From positions 2,739,387 through 2,781,408 of the forward strand of contig CP070761.1 of NCBI GenBank assembly GCA_020348985.1: a stretch of DNA of 42,022 bases, written 5' to 3'. The notes under the pieces are model-generated. The model ran no database searches and was not told the origin of the DNA. It saw only the letters and a program-made list of their open reading frames with translations. The stretch comes from Candidatus Thorarchaeota archaeon. GTDB lineage: Archaea; Asgardarchaeota; Thorarchaeia; Thorarchaeales; Thorarchaeaceae. The position numbers and the translations under genes are program-made. Shown here piece by piece: positions 8,561-17,422 of this stretch. The stretch's first letter is position 1. Each line of letters opens with the position of its first letter.

Positions 8561-8641
8561 AAAGATTAGTTGTCGCCAAATAAAGCCTATTCAAACAACT
8601 TAGTGACTGGACCAGTCCAACTGTCTCTCGGACCGAGCAAC

Positions 8642-10612
8642 ATGGTTATCAATAGCTTGGAATCCGATGCATGGTGGCCATCAATGACTAAACGCCTCTC
8701 CGCTTCAGATTTCTTTCCCTACGACATGCCCAGAAAGGGTCAGGACAGGATGATGGAGCAGATTGAGAAGGCTGTGAGAAACGGGCAGAACATGATAGCA
8801 GAAGCACCAAATGGATTTGGAAAGACCATCACAGCTCTGTGCGGGATTCTGCCTTGGGTCCAAGAAACCTATGGAAAAGTGCTGTATTGTGCAAGAACTC
8901 ACAAGCAACTGGACAGGGTGATTGAGGAACTCGAAAAGATAGCAGAAGGCCGCCCCGTCACCGGTGTATCGTTCCGTGGAAGGCATCACATGTGCCTTAA
9001 CGAATTCGTTCTTGAGAATGCCGGCCTAATTGCACCTATTGGAGAGGTTTGCAGGCAACTAAAGGCTACTCGGAAGTGTGTATACTATGAGTATCTTCGT
9101 AAGGCAGGGACCCCAGAAGATCTATTGGAGGATATGCCGTTCAGAGTAATGACAGCTCCTGACATCATCAAGACAGCTAAGATTCGGAGCTACTGTCCTT
9201 ATGAACTTGCTAAGCAAATAGCGAAAGTAGTTGATGTCGTTGCTTTGTCATATCTGTATGTGTTTGATCCAGACATTCTGGAATCTTTCTTACCTGAATT
9301 GGAGACTCCACTCTCAAAGATGGTTCTTATACAAGATGAGGCTCACAATGTACCTTCTACCGCATTGGACTCTGCAAGCGATTCACTGACTATTGGTACT
9401 GTGCGCCAGGCAGTTCGTGAGTCGGCCACATACAATGATTCTCTGTCACAGACATTTTGTAGAGAGCTTGCAAAGGTGATTCTGGCTAATCTGGAGGGAT
9501 TGCAGGAAAACGATGAGAAAGCCGTTGCTCCCTATGAGATATACGAATCTACGGTCAAAGCTGCCAAACTTGATTCCGAGGACGAACCATTGGCTCACAT
9601 GATTTCCATTGGAGCGAACATTCAGAAAGCTCTTCTGAAAGCAGGAAGATTCCCGCAGTCAGCTATCTTTCGTGTGGCAGAGTTCATGTCAGGGTGGCTC
9701 CAAAGGGCGGACAGGGAAGACTATGCGTTTGTTCTGTCCTCAGTCACAGAACCCGGAAGGAGTAGGAGGGCCTCGATTGATCTTGTTGCACTGGATCCAA
9801 CTAAGGTGACCAAACCAATCTTGAGGAGAATTCATAGTAGCATTGCAATATCAGGGACAATCTCACCACTCGACGCATACTCTGATATGCTGGGATTTCA
9901 GGATGATTTTGTAGGAGAGACATTCGAGAGCCCTTTTGCCCGTAGGAATCGACTTGGAATGATTGTAGAAGGCATAGACACTGCGTACGGCAGTAGGAAT
10001 GAAGCCTTGTTTGAACAGCTTGTTGATCACTGTGTAGCTATAGCTCATGCGACACCTGGGAACACGGGTATTTTCGCAACCAGCTACTTCCTTGCAAAGT
10101 CTCTTGTAAAGGCCGGTCTCGAAAAGAGACTAGACCGTCCTCTGTTTGTTGAGAAGCAGCGTGCAAAAAGTGCAGATAATGACAAGATGGTAGAGGAATT
10201 CAAGGAAATGGGTGCGGGTAGAGGAGCTGTTCTTCTTGGTGTGCAAGGAGGACGAAATTCTGAAGGGGGGGATTTTCCGGGACCCACTATGAATAGTGTG
10301 ATTGTGGTTGGGGTTCCATATGCCAGACCAACCCCACGGACTGAAGCAAGGATTGAATTCTATGACAAGAAGTTCAAGAGCAGAGGCCGAGACTATGCGT
10401 ACGTTCTTCCTGCAATGACCCGAGCTACACAAGCTGCAGGCAGACCGGTGAGAAGACTTGAGGACAAGGGTGCTATCATTCTCCTAGATGAGAGGTTTGC
10501 AACGCCCTATCTTAGAAGATTCATTCCATCATGGCTGAAAGACGTCTTACAAGTCATGCCTAATGATCCCGGGATGATATCACAGCAGGTAGAGAGGTTC
10601 TTCTCAGACTAA
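8642..10612 (+). CDS. XPD/Rad3-family Fe-S DNA helicase
   Basis: Superfamily 2, 5'-3' DNA helicase of the XPD/DinG group, acting in repair and possibly replication. Motif I is EAPNGFGKT, motif II is IQDEAHNVP, and four Cys for a [4Fe-4S] cluster are visible between them (in HHMCLNE, GEVCRQL, TRKCVYY and RSYCPYE). Helicase domain 2 includes AISGTISPLDAY, QGGRNSEGGDFPG and the Q-x2-GRPVR motif VI. I prefer the ATG at 8642 (656 residues), since an AATAAA-type TATA candidate near 8578-8585 would lie inside the coding region of the longer TTG start at 8570. An ATG at 8684 is also possible. Confidence 0.92.
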   Translation: MVINSLESDAWWPSMTKRLSASDFFPYDMPRKGQDRMMEQIEKAVRNGQNMIAEAPNGFGKTITALCGILPWVQETYGKVLYCARTHKQLDRVIEELEKIAEGRPVTGVSFRGRHHMCLNEFVLENAGLIAPIGEVCRQLKATRKCVYYEYLRKAGTPEDLLEDMPFRVMTAPDIIKTAKIRSYCPYELAKQIAKVVDVVALSYLYVFDPDILESFLPELETPLSKMVLIQDEAHNVPSTALDSASDSLTIGTVRQAVRESATYNDSLSQTFCRELAKVILANLEGLQENDEKAVAPYEIYESTVKAAKLDSEDEPLAHMISIGANIQKALLKAGRFPQSAIFRVAEFMSGWLQRADREDYAFVLSSVTEPGRSRRASIDLVALDPTKVTKPILRRIHSSIAISGTISPLDAYSDMLGFQDDFVGETFESPFARRNRLGMIVEGIDTAYGSRNEALFEQLVDHCVAIAHATPGNTGIFATSYFLAKSLVKAGLEKRLDRPLFVEKQRAKSADNDKMVEEFKEMGAGRGAVLLGVQGGRNSEGGDFPGPTMNSVIVVGVPYARPTPRTEARIEFYDKKFKSRGRDYAYVLPAMTRATQAAGRPVRRLEDKGAIILLDERFATPYLRRFIPSWLKDVLQVMPNDPGMISQQVERFFSD

Positions 10613-11376
10613 TCACGTATCAGAAGAAACTCCTTCAACGACATCTTACCAAGGAGTACCATGCGTGCTTGCTCCTTTGTGGCTTTGTGCTTTCCTTCAG
10701 TGAGCTTCCTCTTCATATGCAGTAGTGTACGAACATGACCTTCCTTAGGATCAATCCGAAAGTCGGCCTCGGTGGGGTTGTGTCCATGCCGTGATGCAAT
10801 AAGAACTGCAGCCATTTGATCGGTTTCCCCCACCACTGTTGTGTTACGCTCGTCAACAAGCTGGACCCTTGTTAAATGAAAGTCAGGAGGAAATGAACGA
10901 AGAAGAAGAACTGTGAAAAGCCGATATCCAGTTCCTATGCGAAAAGAAGTCGTTACTTCAGGGAAGAGCTCCGAGATGTACCGTTCCCATCTGAGTGTGA
11001 GTTCGGTGGCATCATGAGGAGTAGAGAGCGTTCTTGTATTTACCACGTATCCATCAACTACCAATGCTAGGCCGAATCTCATGCCAGGATCAATGCCAAT
11101 TGTTGCACCAACGGGCCGATGAAGTCTGAGCAACTTCATCATTATCTGGATTGTAGCAAGTTCCTCGTCAAAATGTTCACCAAGAATAACCAGACGTTCA
11201 GGGTCAAGTCCTGATATCTCGTCATTGAAGGAGACTATAACAACAGAAGCAGAAAGGACTAGTTTGTTGTCAGGTTCTAGTACTTCAAACTCGAAATTGA
11301 GCGTCTTTAGGAGAGACACAGCGTGATAGAGAGCTTTAGGGTTTCTTGTGGCGACAACTATTGCCGGTCTGACCAT
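10609..11376 (-). CDS. Uncharacterised archaeal protein with RuvC/RNase H-like fold
   Basis: 255 residues from the ATG at 11376; a longer reading from 11502 would run through the radB promoter and start, so I reject it. An N-terminal Rossmann-like part (VRPAIVVATRNPKALYHAVSLL) is followed by GATIGIDPGMRFGLALVVDG, with IDPG at 95-98. That motif carries the first acidic residue of RuvC, YqgF and Holliday-junction-resolvase-like folds. Later acidic positions (QLVDERNTTVVGETDQMAAVLIA) fit the third and fourth catalytic positions. It is divergent from radB with a 52-base gap and overlaps the XPD-type gene tail to tail by four bases. A nuclease role in repair is an inference. Confidence 0.65.
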   Translation of the reverse strand: MVRPAIVVATRNPKALYHAVSLLKTLNFEFEVLEPDNKLVLSASVVIVSFNDEISGLDPERLVILGEHFDEELATIQIMMKLLRLHRPVGATIGIDPGMRFGLALVVDGYVVNTRTLSTPHDATELTLRWERYISELFPEVTTSFRIGTGYRLFTVLLLRSFPPDFHLTRVQLVDERNTTVVGETDQMAAVLIASRHGHNPTEADFRIDPKEGHVRTLLHMKRKLTEGKHKATKEQARMVLLGKMSLKEFLLIRD

Positions 11377-11400
11377 CCGCTCGTACCTTCTCAGGGTAAG

Positions 11401-11406
11401 TTTATA
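11401..11406 (+). promoter_or_regulatory. TATA-like box of radB (near-leaderless)
   Basis: TTTATA lies 23-28 bases before the radB ATG at 11429, the spacing expected if transcription starts at or next to the start codon. No Shine-Dalgarno is visible in front of this ATG. Confidence 0.5.
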
Positions 11407-11428
11407 CCTGTTCCGTAGTGACGTATCG

Positions 11429-12127
11429 ATGGTGAAGGGTGATTTGATTCTTCCGTCCGGTGTATCCTCACTGGACCGCATACTCAACGGTGGTCTGTCC
11501 ACTGGACATTTGACTCACGTATTTGGCAGTGCTTCCGCCGGAAAGACAACCTTGGCTTTGCAGTTTGTTGCAGGTGCATGCCGACTAGGAATTAGAGTTG
11601 CCTACATCAACTCTGAGACAACCTCTCCACTTGAAAGGCTATCACAGATAACAGAGAAAGAATTTACTGAACTTGAGGACACTGTCAGAATCCTATCACC
11701 AAAAACGTTCGAAGAACAAGGCGCTGTGATTAATGATTTGGAACTCTATGCACGTGAGGAAACGCAGCTCATAGTAGTTGACACTCTTACTCGTCTTTAC
11801 CGAACTGTGCTTGAGGACAAGACAGCCAATTACGCAGCACATAGAGAACTAAACATGCAGGCAGGCATTCTGAAAGGACTTGCGAGACAAAAAGACATGG
11901 CGGTCTTGGTTCTGAATCAAGTAAGGGGAAGTCTGGAAGAAACCAAGGGATTTGTGCCAGTCGCTCACAACATCCTCGATTACTGGGCGGACTATGCAAT
12001 CAGGATGACCAGAGGAACTAGAAAGGGAGAACGGCACTTGGAACGACTGTTGCCTGAGGACGGGTTCTCTCAGACAGTTTTCATTACAGAGAGAGGTTTC
12101 TCGCTAACGGAGAAGCCGCAAGAGTAA
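11429..12127 (+). CDS. radB: RadB, RecA/Rad51-family recombination paralog
   Basis: RecA-fold ATPase of euryarchaea and some other archaea that assists RadA. The 232-residue protein lacks the N-terminal helix-hairpin-helix domain of RadA and begins with the core (PSGVSSLDRILNGGL). Walker A is GSASAGKTT, Walker B is TQLIVVDTLTRL, and the L2-like region is VLNQVRG. An in-frame ATG at 11348 would add 27 residues but would overlap the divergent gene, and the TATA spacing supports 11429. It is followed by carS after 32 bases. Confidence 0.92.
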   Translation: MVKGDLILPSGVSSLDRILNGGLSTGHLTHVFGSASAGKTTLALQFVAGACRLGIRVAYINSETTSPLERLSQITEKEFTELEDTVRILSPKTFEEQGAVINDLELYAREETQLIVVDTLTRLYRTVLEDKTANYAAHRELNMQAGILKGLARQKDMAVLVLNQVRGSLEETKGFVPVAHNILDYWADYAIRMTRGTRKGERHLERLLPEDGFSQTVFITERGFSLTEKPQE

Positions 12128-12159
12128 TACGATGTGAGCTTTCGTTAGGGTTGACGTCG

Positions 12160-12726
12160 ATGTATGAGGAAGTTGCGCTAATTGGTCTAGCTCTCTGGAT
12201 TGGACTCCCTGCATGGATAACCAACTCAACACCTGTGATATTTGGTGGGGGAAGACCGATTGATGGCGGCCGATTTCTTCGGGATGGGCACCGGATTTTA
12301 GGAGATGGAAAGACCATTCGCGGATTCATAGCTGGAGTAGTCTGTGGGACGCTAACAGCCTTAGCTCAGTACCTTGCTGCGCCATTCGTTAGGATTGAGA
12401 TGGAAAACTATATTGTCGTTACTCCTGAAATGGATGTGATTCTTTTCATGGGGGTCTTGGCAGGATTCATGCTCTCCCTTGGGACACTAGTTGGCGACCT
12501 TGTGGGATCATTTGTGAAGAGAAGAGCGAATCTCAAGAGCGGGGCGCCGTCGCCAGTGTTAGATCAATTGGGATTCATTATCATGGCACTCATCTTCGCG
12601 GCCCCGTTTTTTGCGCCTTCACCCAGTTACCCTGCGGTTGCGGTGCTCTTCGTGATGACTTTTCTTGTGCACTACATCAGTAATGTCGGAGGATATTTGC
12701 TGGGTGTAAAGGAACACCCTTGGTAG
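12160..12726 (+). CDS. carS: CDP-archaeol synthase (CarS)
   Basis: Integral membrane enzyme that activates 2,3-bis-O-geranylgeranylglycerol phosphate with CTP for polar ether-lipid head group addition. The 188-residue protein has several membrane segments, and the family motifs PIDGGRFLRDGHRILGDGKT, GTLVGDLVGSFVKRR and GAPSPVLDQLGF are all present. The ATG at 12160 has AGGG nine bases upstream; a TTG at 12151 in frame is less likely. It follows radB closely and could share its transcript. Together with G1P dehydrogenase at 37449 it shows archaeal-type lipids. Confidence 0.95.
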   Translation: MYEEVALIGLALWIGLPAWITNSTPVIFGGGRPIDGGRFLRDGHRILGDGKTIRGFIAGVVCGTLTALAQYLAAPFVRIEMENYIVVTPEMDVILFMGVLAGFMLSLGTLVGDLVGSFVKRRANLKSGAPSPVLDQLGFIIMALIFAAPFFAPSPSYPAVAVLFVMTFLVHYISNVGGYLLGVKEHPW

Positions 12727-12798
12727 CGGCCGAGAACCATTCGAGGAGTATTGTTGGCCTCTCATGATGACAAACCTTCACTCCCGTTCGAAGAAAAC

Positions 12799-12807
12799 CA
12801 TAAAAGG
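12799..12807 (+). promoter_or_regulatory. TATA-like box upstream of the CBS-domain gene
   Basis: CATAAAAGG lies 73 bases before the ATG at 12880, so it would give a leader of roughly 45-50 bases. Confidence 0.35.
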
Positions 12808-12879
12808 CAACTAAATGCCATAATCTTGTTCTGACAATATTGCTGGACAGCTGATGTTCGGCAGGAATACTGAGTATCG

Positions 12880-13737
12880 ATGAAAGTCTCAGAGTGCATG
12901 CAATCTGATGTGATCCATGTTGTTGTCCCAGGGACAAGAGAAGATGTTCTGCATCTCATGGCTGAGCAGCAAATCAATGGAGTTCCCGTCTGCAAGAAAG
13001 GAACAAAGACGCTTGTAGGTATGATTACGAGAAGTGACCTCTTACGCAAACCAGATGAGAATCAGATAGGCATGCTAATGGTCCGAGATCCTGTCACAGT
13101 CACTCCCAGAACGGAGGTAAAGACCGCTGCGAAGACTATCATGGAGAAAGGATTCCGGAGACTGCCCGTCGTTGACAAGGACAACCTAGTTGGTCTTGTA
13201 TCCATTCCTGATATTCTAGGTGCTGTACTCGAGAATGATGATAAATCACAAAAAGCTAGCATCATGCCTTATGTCAATAAGCAGATAGTCGCGGTCTGGT
13301 CAGAGACCCCTCTTCCTCTGTCCTATATGATAATGGAGATGGCGGGGAAGACATCACTTGTTGTTCTTAATGATGGCGGCGGAATAGCAGGAATGATCTC
13401 TGTCAGCGACTACCTTCGATTGTCAGAAGTGCAGATTGAGGACAACATTTCTAAGACTTACAGTGGAGAAGAGAGTGCCGTTGAGTGGGGCTGGACCTCC
13501 AAAGACTTCTTGGTTGTGACGAAGAAGCTGCTGCAGTTACCGCAAGTCCCGGTCAAGGATGTCATGACAAAGAACTTGATCAACGTGAGCGAAGTCATGT
13601 CAGTTGCGGATTGTGTGAGAATTCTGAGGAAGAATGATATCGACCAAGCCCCCGTTGTTTCAGCCTCAGGCAGCTTGATAGGAATGATTGAGGACAAAGA
13701 CCTCTTGAAGTTGGCCTTCGAATCTCTGGACAGTTAG
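12880..13737 (+). CDS. Four-CBS-domain protein
   Basis: 285 residues made of four CBS motifs with nothing else attached, that is two Bateman modules. The repeats begin at about residues 1 (VSECMQSDVIHV), 66 (MVRDPVTVTPR), 130 and 228 (VKDVMTKNLINV), and each ends with a G-x-(I/V)-(T/S)-x-x-D-(L/I)-L type strand and helix. Such proteins bind adenine nucleotides or related ligands and report energy state to partners; the ligand and partner cannot be read from sequence. The gene is convergent with the polymerase D gene, and the two stop codons overlap by three bases. Confidence 0.88.
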   Translation: MKVSECMQSDVIHVVVPGTREDVLHLMAEQQINGVPVCKKGTKTLVGMITRSDLLRKPDENQIGMLMVRDPVTVTPRTEVKTAAKTIMEKGFRRLPVVDKDNLVGLVSIPDILGAVLENDDKSQKASIMPYVNKQIVAVWSETPLPLSYMIMEMAGKTSLVVLNDGGGIAGMISVSDYLRLSEVQIEDNISKTYSGEESAVEWGWTSKDFLVVTKKLLQLPQVPVKDVMTKNLINVSEVMSVADCVRILRKNDIDQAPVVSASGSLIGMIEDKDLLKLAFESLDS

Positions 13738-16700
13738 ATGAAGTCCGTCAGCTGTGTTTGCTCTGTATAGAAAAGTGAATCAAGGGCAGAATGGACAAGC
13801 TTCAAACGTTCTTGGAGATAGTCTCCAAGACCGTGTTCCGCAATGAGCTTTTCAGCAACACGCAGATATTTTGAGATATTTCTCTTACGAACCGTTAATG
13901 AAAGATCTGAACCGCACACACAAGCTCCTGACAGTGGAACTCTTCTATACACTCGATGACATTTGCGACATTGAATCTTCTGCGTCGAATATGCTCTCAG
14001 ATTCCCCCTGATGTCTCTGATGAAGTGATGGGAGAGGACTCTCTCAGCTACATCCTTGGAATCTACTGCATCGATTAGGATTGCAAGATCAAGCTGAGCA
14101 TTAAGCTTCTCTTCCATTGAGCCCAGAGTCTTGTACCTCGAATTCTGTGGACCAGCATCAAATGCTGAAGTTCCATGTGTAAAACCAAACCCCTCGTACT
14201 GTGCCTCTGTTCCCAGTCTTGATGCTATGATGTCAACAAGACCTTCAACCGCCTTTGGATGCTTGGCATCGGCGACCATCTCAAAGAACTGAGCAGGATA
14301 TCTATGGCATACCTCGATATTATGAGCCTCATCATCCACTTCGGACGGGTTTAGAATGACTGAAAGAACAAGAGGCGCATCCATAAAGCCTCCTCGTCCT
14401 GCCGGCAAATACTCCTTAGAGAAGTTGAGCAGGGCATCAAGCACCAAGATTAATGCGTCTTCGTCTCCGTCGCAGTTTCTGCGTTTTGCAGCGTGCCAGT
14501 AGGGGTGTGCGTAGCATATACTCGCATTAGTGAAACCCACGATTCTGCCCACGATGCCTGCTGAGGTATGTGGTGCCAATCCAACTATCAGTTGGCCGAG
14601 AATGTCATCGATAGTGTCAAACCTGTAGTATCTCTCCAAATGGTAGATCTTCTCTAGACAATCGTCCACAAATCTTCCGACTCTTACAAGATAGTCGGCA
14701 CAATTGTCGGGTATAATGATGTCCTGAACCTTGAGTTCAATAACCTGAGTAGGACTTGTAAGGGGCTCACCTAGATAGTCAGAGTGGTAACCCAGCTCTC
14801 TCAGCCGCTTTATCGAAACACCAACTTCTTCGGGTATGAAGTGTGTCAAAGGAGCGTCTGTGATATCAAACCGTGCTGTGCCATCACGATAGCAGTAGAC
14901 ACCATGTTTAGCACGAAGAATTCCCTTCCCCAGGTATTCTGGGATCTTCATATCACTGGTGAGCCCAAGGACGCCACGTGGATTATACGTCTGTGGTTCG
15001 TCCACTTCTGACTTCACTCGAGCAAGGATCTCTTGAAGATTCACAAAAACTTCCCTTGTAGCTCGAATCTGGTTGACATCGTGGCTTCTTGGACACATTC
15101 CTGAGTCCTCGTCAATGGGAAGACCACAGTCCTCTTGAGCGCACCATCTTAGAACTTCTGTGTGTGCGTCACATTGTGGACATCTGGACTCAAATGTGGA
15201 GTATCCGCATCCCGGACATTGTCTGGAGACCATTTCAAGCGTAGTTCCGTTTGATACCAATTGCAGCTGTTGCTCCACAAGATCGATATCAAACCCTTCT
15301 AGGGACGTTGTACTATCGATACTTTTGGCGACTGTGTCAATACGCCGTTCACTACCCTTGGTTCTACCGACTGGGAAGAGAACCTGCACCGGAGGCCGCA
15401 TCTTACGTTCTTCAGCTTTCTCAGGCCGACCCATTCTAGCACCAATGGAGAAACCGAGTTTGTCCATCAGCTCTACTTTGGAAACAGAGTTGATGACAGC
15501 GAGTGTGTCTGTCTTCGACTTTGAATTGTCGAGTTTCTTGTCACCTATCTGCGTAAGCATTGTTGTTGGACTATCAGTGAGAAGAACTTGCTTTCTGCTC
15601 TTACTCAACGAATAGGTGACACCAATACGCTGCAATAATGGTACGAACTTAGCGTTGGCAGGCAGGAGCAAGACCTTCTCGCCCTTAATATCACGTATCC
15701 TGTGGTTCTTGAGAATCCAGTCTCTTAGCTTGATAGCCTCGTTTACAGTGATTGCATTCCAGCGGTACAGGTATCGTGGATGAAGGGGTACTTTCAAGCT
15801 CTTTGAAAGTCCAACAGCTTGCTCAGGGGTTGGTATGTTTGTTAGGGGCAAGTTGATGAAGGCATTCAGGTCTTCCGTCGAGACTCCTGCACGATTTAGC
15901 CTTCTCCCGAGCTTGTCCTCACTGAGAAGACTACATCTGTAGTCTAAGTCATGGGACCACCACTCCTCACAGTAACCAGATGGAACCAGAGGGTGATTGT
16001 TCTCAAGGAATTCTCCAAGGGCAACGAGCACGTCGCCGAGGTAAATGATTCTCTCGACTTTCCCCAATACTTCTTTGGCGTCTTCAGCTGTAAAGAGCTG
16101 TTTCACCGATCCATCATTGAGAAGAACAATCGGACCTTCGATGGTGTCCACTGGTGTCACTATGGAACCTTTCCCCGGGCGCTCGGTTCGAATATGAGTT
16201 CCGGGCGCCAAGAATCCTTCAACGACATGCATGGTGGCTGGATGCACTCCAACTCCTGCAAGACCAGTGTTTCGAGAACGTCCGTATCGTAGCCTGAATC
16301 CTCCTGATCGAGAAGGATGAGAGAAGACTGGTCTCCCTCCTATCACATCGGCCAAGTATTCTGATTTGGGATCGAGTTTCTTTGCAGCCTCGTCCTCTTC
16401 TGACAATTCGGATTTTGATGTCCTTTTGGCAAGATCGTCGAGCCACTCCCAGCCGGATATCTTCGCTTTCTCGACTATCTTGGATAACTTCGTAGCCCGT
16501 CCCACCACACCATCATTGAGTACAAGAACCGCTCCACCGCGTACTCGGTTTGTCTCGATACGATCTATGTCACGGCTGCCTGACACTTCGAACTCTTCTG
16601 TTGGATCACCTGTCAGCATGATTGGCAGTTTCGAAGCAGCCAGTTTCACAAGCTCCGGCTCCACCGGATATTGAAGGTGAACTGCTCGAGCGTATAGCTC

Positions 16701-17282
16701 AACCTCCTCAAGTGCACGCTCCACTTCCTCTTCGGTGGCCACGAAGGCTGGGAGATCGAGGACTTGCCTGACATAATCTGCTACCAGAACGGTCATTGCT
16801 GCTTCGGTACCACCGGCTGCACGAATAGGACCAGCAAGGTATATTGCCAGATACCTTTCTGGACCAGAACCTCTAATCCGGACTCTCGCAATGCCCTCCA
16901 ATGGAGCCGCCGTTATACTCTCTGTGAGCACCGCCAGTGCGACTCTTACAGCCTTGTCTGCAGCCTTCTCGGGGTCAGTGATGTTGCCTAGTTGACCGCT
17001 GGCAATTTCTTCAGCAATCTTGAATGCGACTTCTTCTCTGGACATTCCTTGCTGGAGCTCGCGAATTCTCTTGGCAACCCCTTTGGGTCCTTCAAGAGTT
17101 GCTTCTACCCGCCCGGCTACATCATGTGCCGGAGGAATCTCCACTCTGGTTGTAGGATCTACCCCTGTTAGTCGTGCCTGTTCAGCGAGTGCATATATCC
17201 TGTGAATCTCTTCGTTGATTTCTTCAAAGTAGGCATCGTAGTGTATACTGTGCTCAGGAAGGGTCAGATCTGATTCTTTCAC
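13734..17282 (-). CDS. polC: DNA polymerase D large (catalytic) subunit DP2
   Basis: Catalytic subunit of the archaeal replicative polymerase D. The 1182-residue length is normal without an intein. The N-terminal block (AGRVEATLEGPKGVAKRIREL), GSRDIDRIETNRVRGGA, and the double-psi barrel active site NCDGDEDALILVLDAL followed by PAGRGGFMDAPLVLS are present. Zinc-binding clusters are CPGCGYS...CPQC, a Cys-rich segment around RWCAQEDCG, and a C-terminal CRKCHRV...CVCGS. The start is GTG 17282 with no obvious Shine-Dalgarno. It is divergent from the RPA-like gene, which fits a replication pair. The small subunit DP1 is not in the window. Confidence 0.97.
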   Translation of the reverse strand: MKESDLTLPEHSIHYDAYFEEINEEIHRIYALAEQARLTGVDPTTRVEIPPAHDVAGRVEATLEGPKGVAKRIRELQQGMSREEVAFKIAEEIASGQLGNITDPEKAADKAVRVALAVLTESITAAPLEGIARVRIRGSGPERYLAIYLAGPIRAAGGTEAAMTVLVADYVRQVLDLPAFVATEEEVERALEEVELYARAVHLQYPVEPELVKLAASKLPIMLTGDPTEEFEVSGSRDIDRIETNRVRGGAVLVLNDGVVGRATKLSKIVEKAKISGWEWLDDLAKRTSKSELSEEDEAAKKLDPKSEYLADVIGGRPVFSHPSRSGGFRLRYGRSRNTGLAGVGVHPATMHVVEGFLAPGTHIRTERPGKGSIVTPVDTIEGPIVLLNDGSVKQLFTAEDAKEVLGKVERIIYLGDVLVALGEFLENNHPLVPSGYCEEWWSHDLDYRCSLLSEDKLGRRLNRAGVSTEDLNAFINLPLTNIPTPEQAVGLSKSLKVPLHPRYLYRWNAITVNEAIKLRDWILKNHRIRDIKGEKVLLLPANAKFVPLLQRIGVTYSLSKSRKQVLLTDSPTTMLTQIGDKKLDNSKSKTDTLAVINSVSKVELMDKLGFSIGARMGRPEKAEERKMRPPVQVLFPVGRTKGSERRIDTVAKSIDSTTSLEGFDIDLVEQQLQLVSNGTTLEMVSRQCPGCGYSTFESRCPQCDAHTEVLRWCAQEDCGLPIDEDSGMCPRSHDVNQIRATREVFVNLQEILARVKSEVDEPQTYNPRGVLGLTSDMKIPEYLGKGILRAKHGVYCYRDGTARFDITDAPLTHFIPEEVGVSIKRLRELGYHSDYLGEPLTSPTQVIELKVQDIIIPDNCADYLVRVGRFVDDCLEKIYHLERYYRFDTIDDILGQLIVGLAPHTSAGIVGRIVGFTNASICYAHPYWHAAKRRNCDGDEDALILVLDALLNFSKEYLPAGRGGFMDAPLVLSVILNPSEVDDEAHNIEVCHRYPAQFFEMVADAKHPKAVEGLVDIIASRLGTEAQYEGFGFTHGTSAFDAGPQNSRYKTLGSMEEKLNAQLDLAILIDAVDSKDVAERVLSHHFIRDIRGNLRAYSTQKIQCRKCHRVYRRVPLSGACVCGSDLSLTVRKRNISKYLRVAEKLIAEHGLGDYLQERLKLVHSALDSLFYTEQTQLTDFI

Positions 17283-17370
17283 TTGCTGTCAATTGGATGC
17301 TCACATCAACCATAATTTGCCTTTCGGCCCGACACAAGTGAATATGACTCGGTGAGTACGAGTAGGGAGC

Positions 17371-17376
17371 TTTATA
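17371..17376 (+). promoter_or_regulatory. TATA-like box of the RPA-like gene
   Basis: TTTATA lies 47-52 bases before the ATG at 17423, in the 140-base gap between two divergent replication genes. Confidence 0.45.
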
Positions 17377-17422
17377 GGTTTCAGCAGGAATCTCAGGTTG
17401 AATCACCTGCTCATCCGCCGGG

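Noticed and set aside
10609..11502. Longer 297-residue form of the RuvC-like protein
   Set aside because: The first 42 residues would overlap the radB promoter and coding start and are not protein-like; the ATG at 11376 fits better.
15160..15615. 151-residue plus-strand frame inside the polymerase D gene
   Set aside because: Antisense to a conserved gene; its Cys and Ser content mirrors the opposite strand's codons.
13734..17282. Intein in the PolD large subunit
   Set aside because: Length is normal and the NCDGDED region reads straight through with no splicing motifs.
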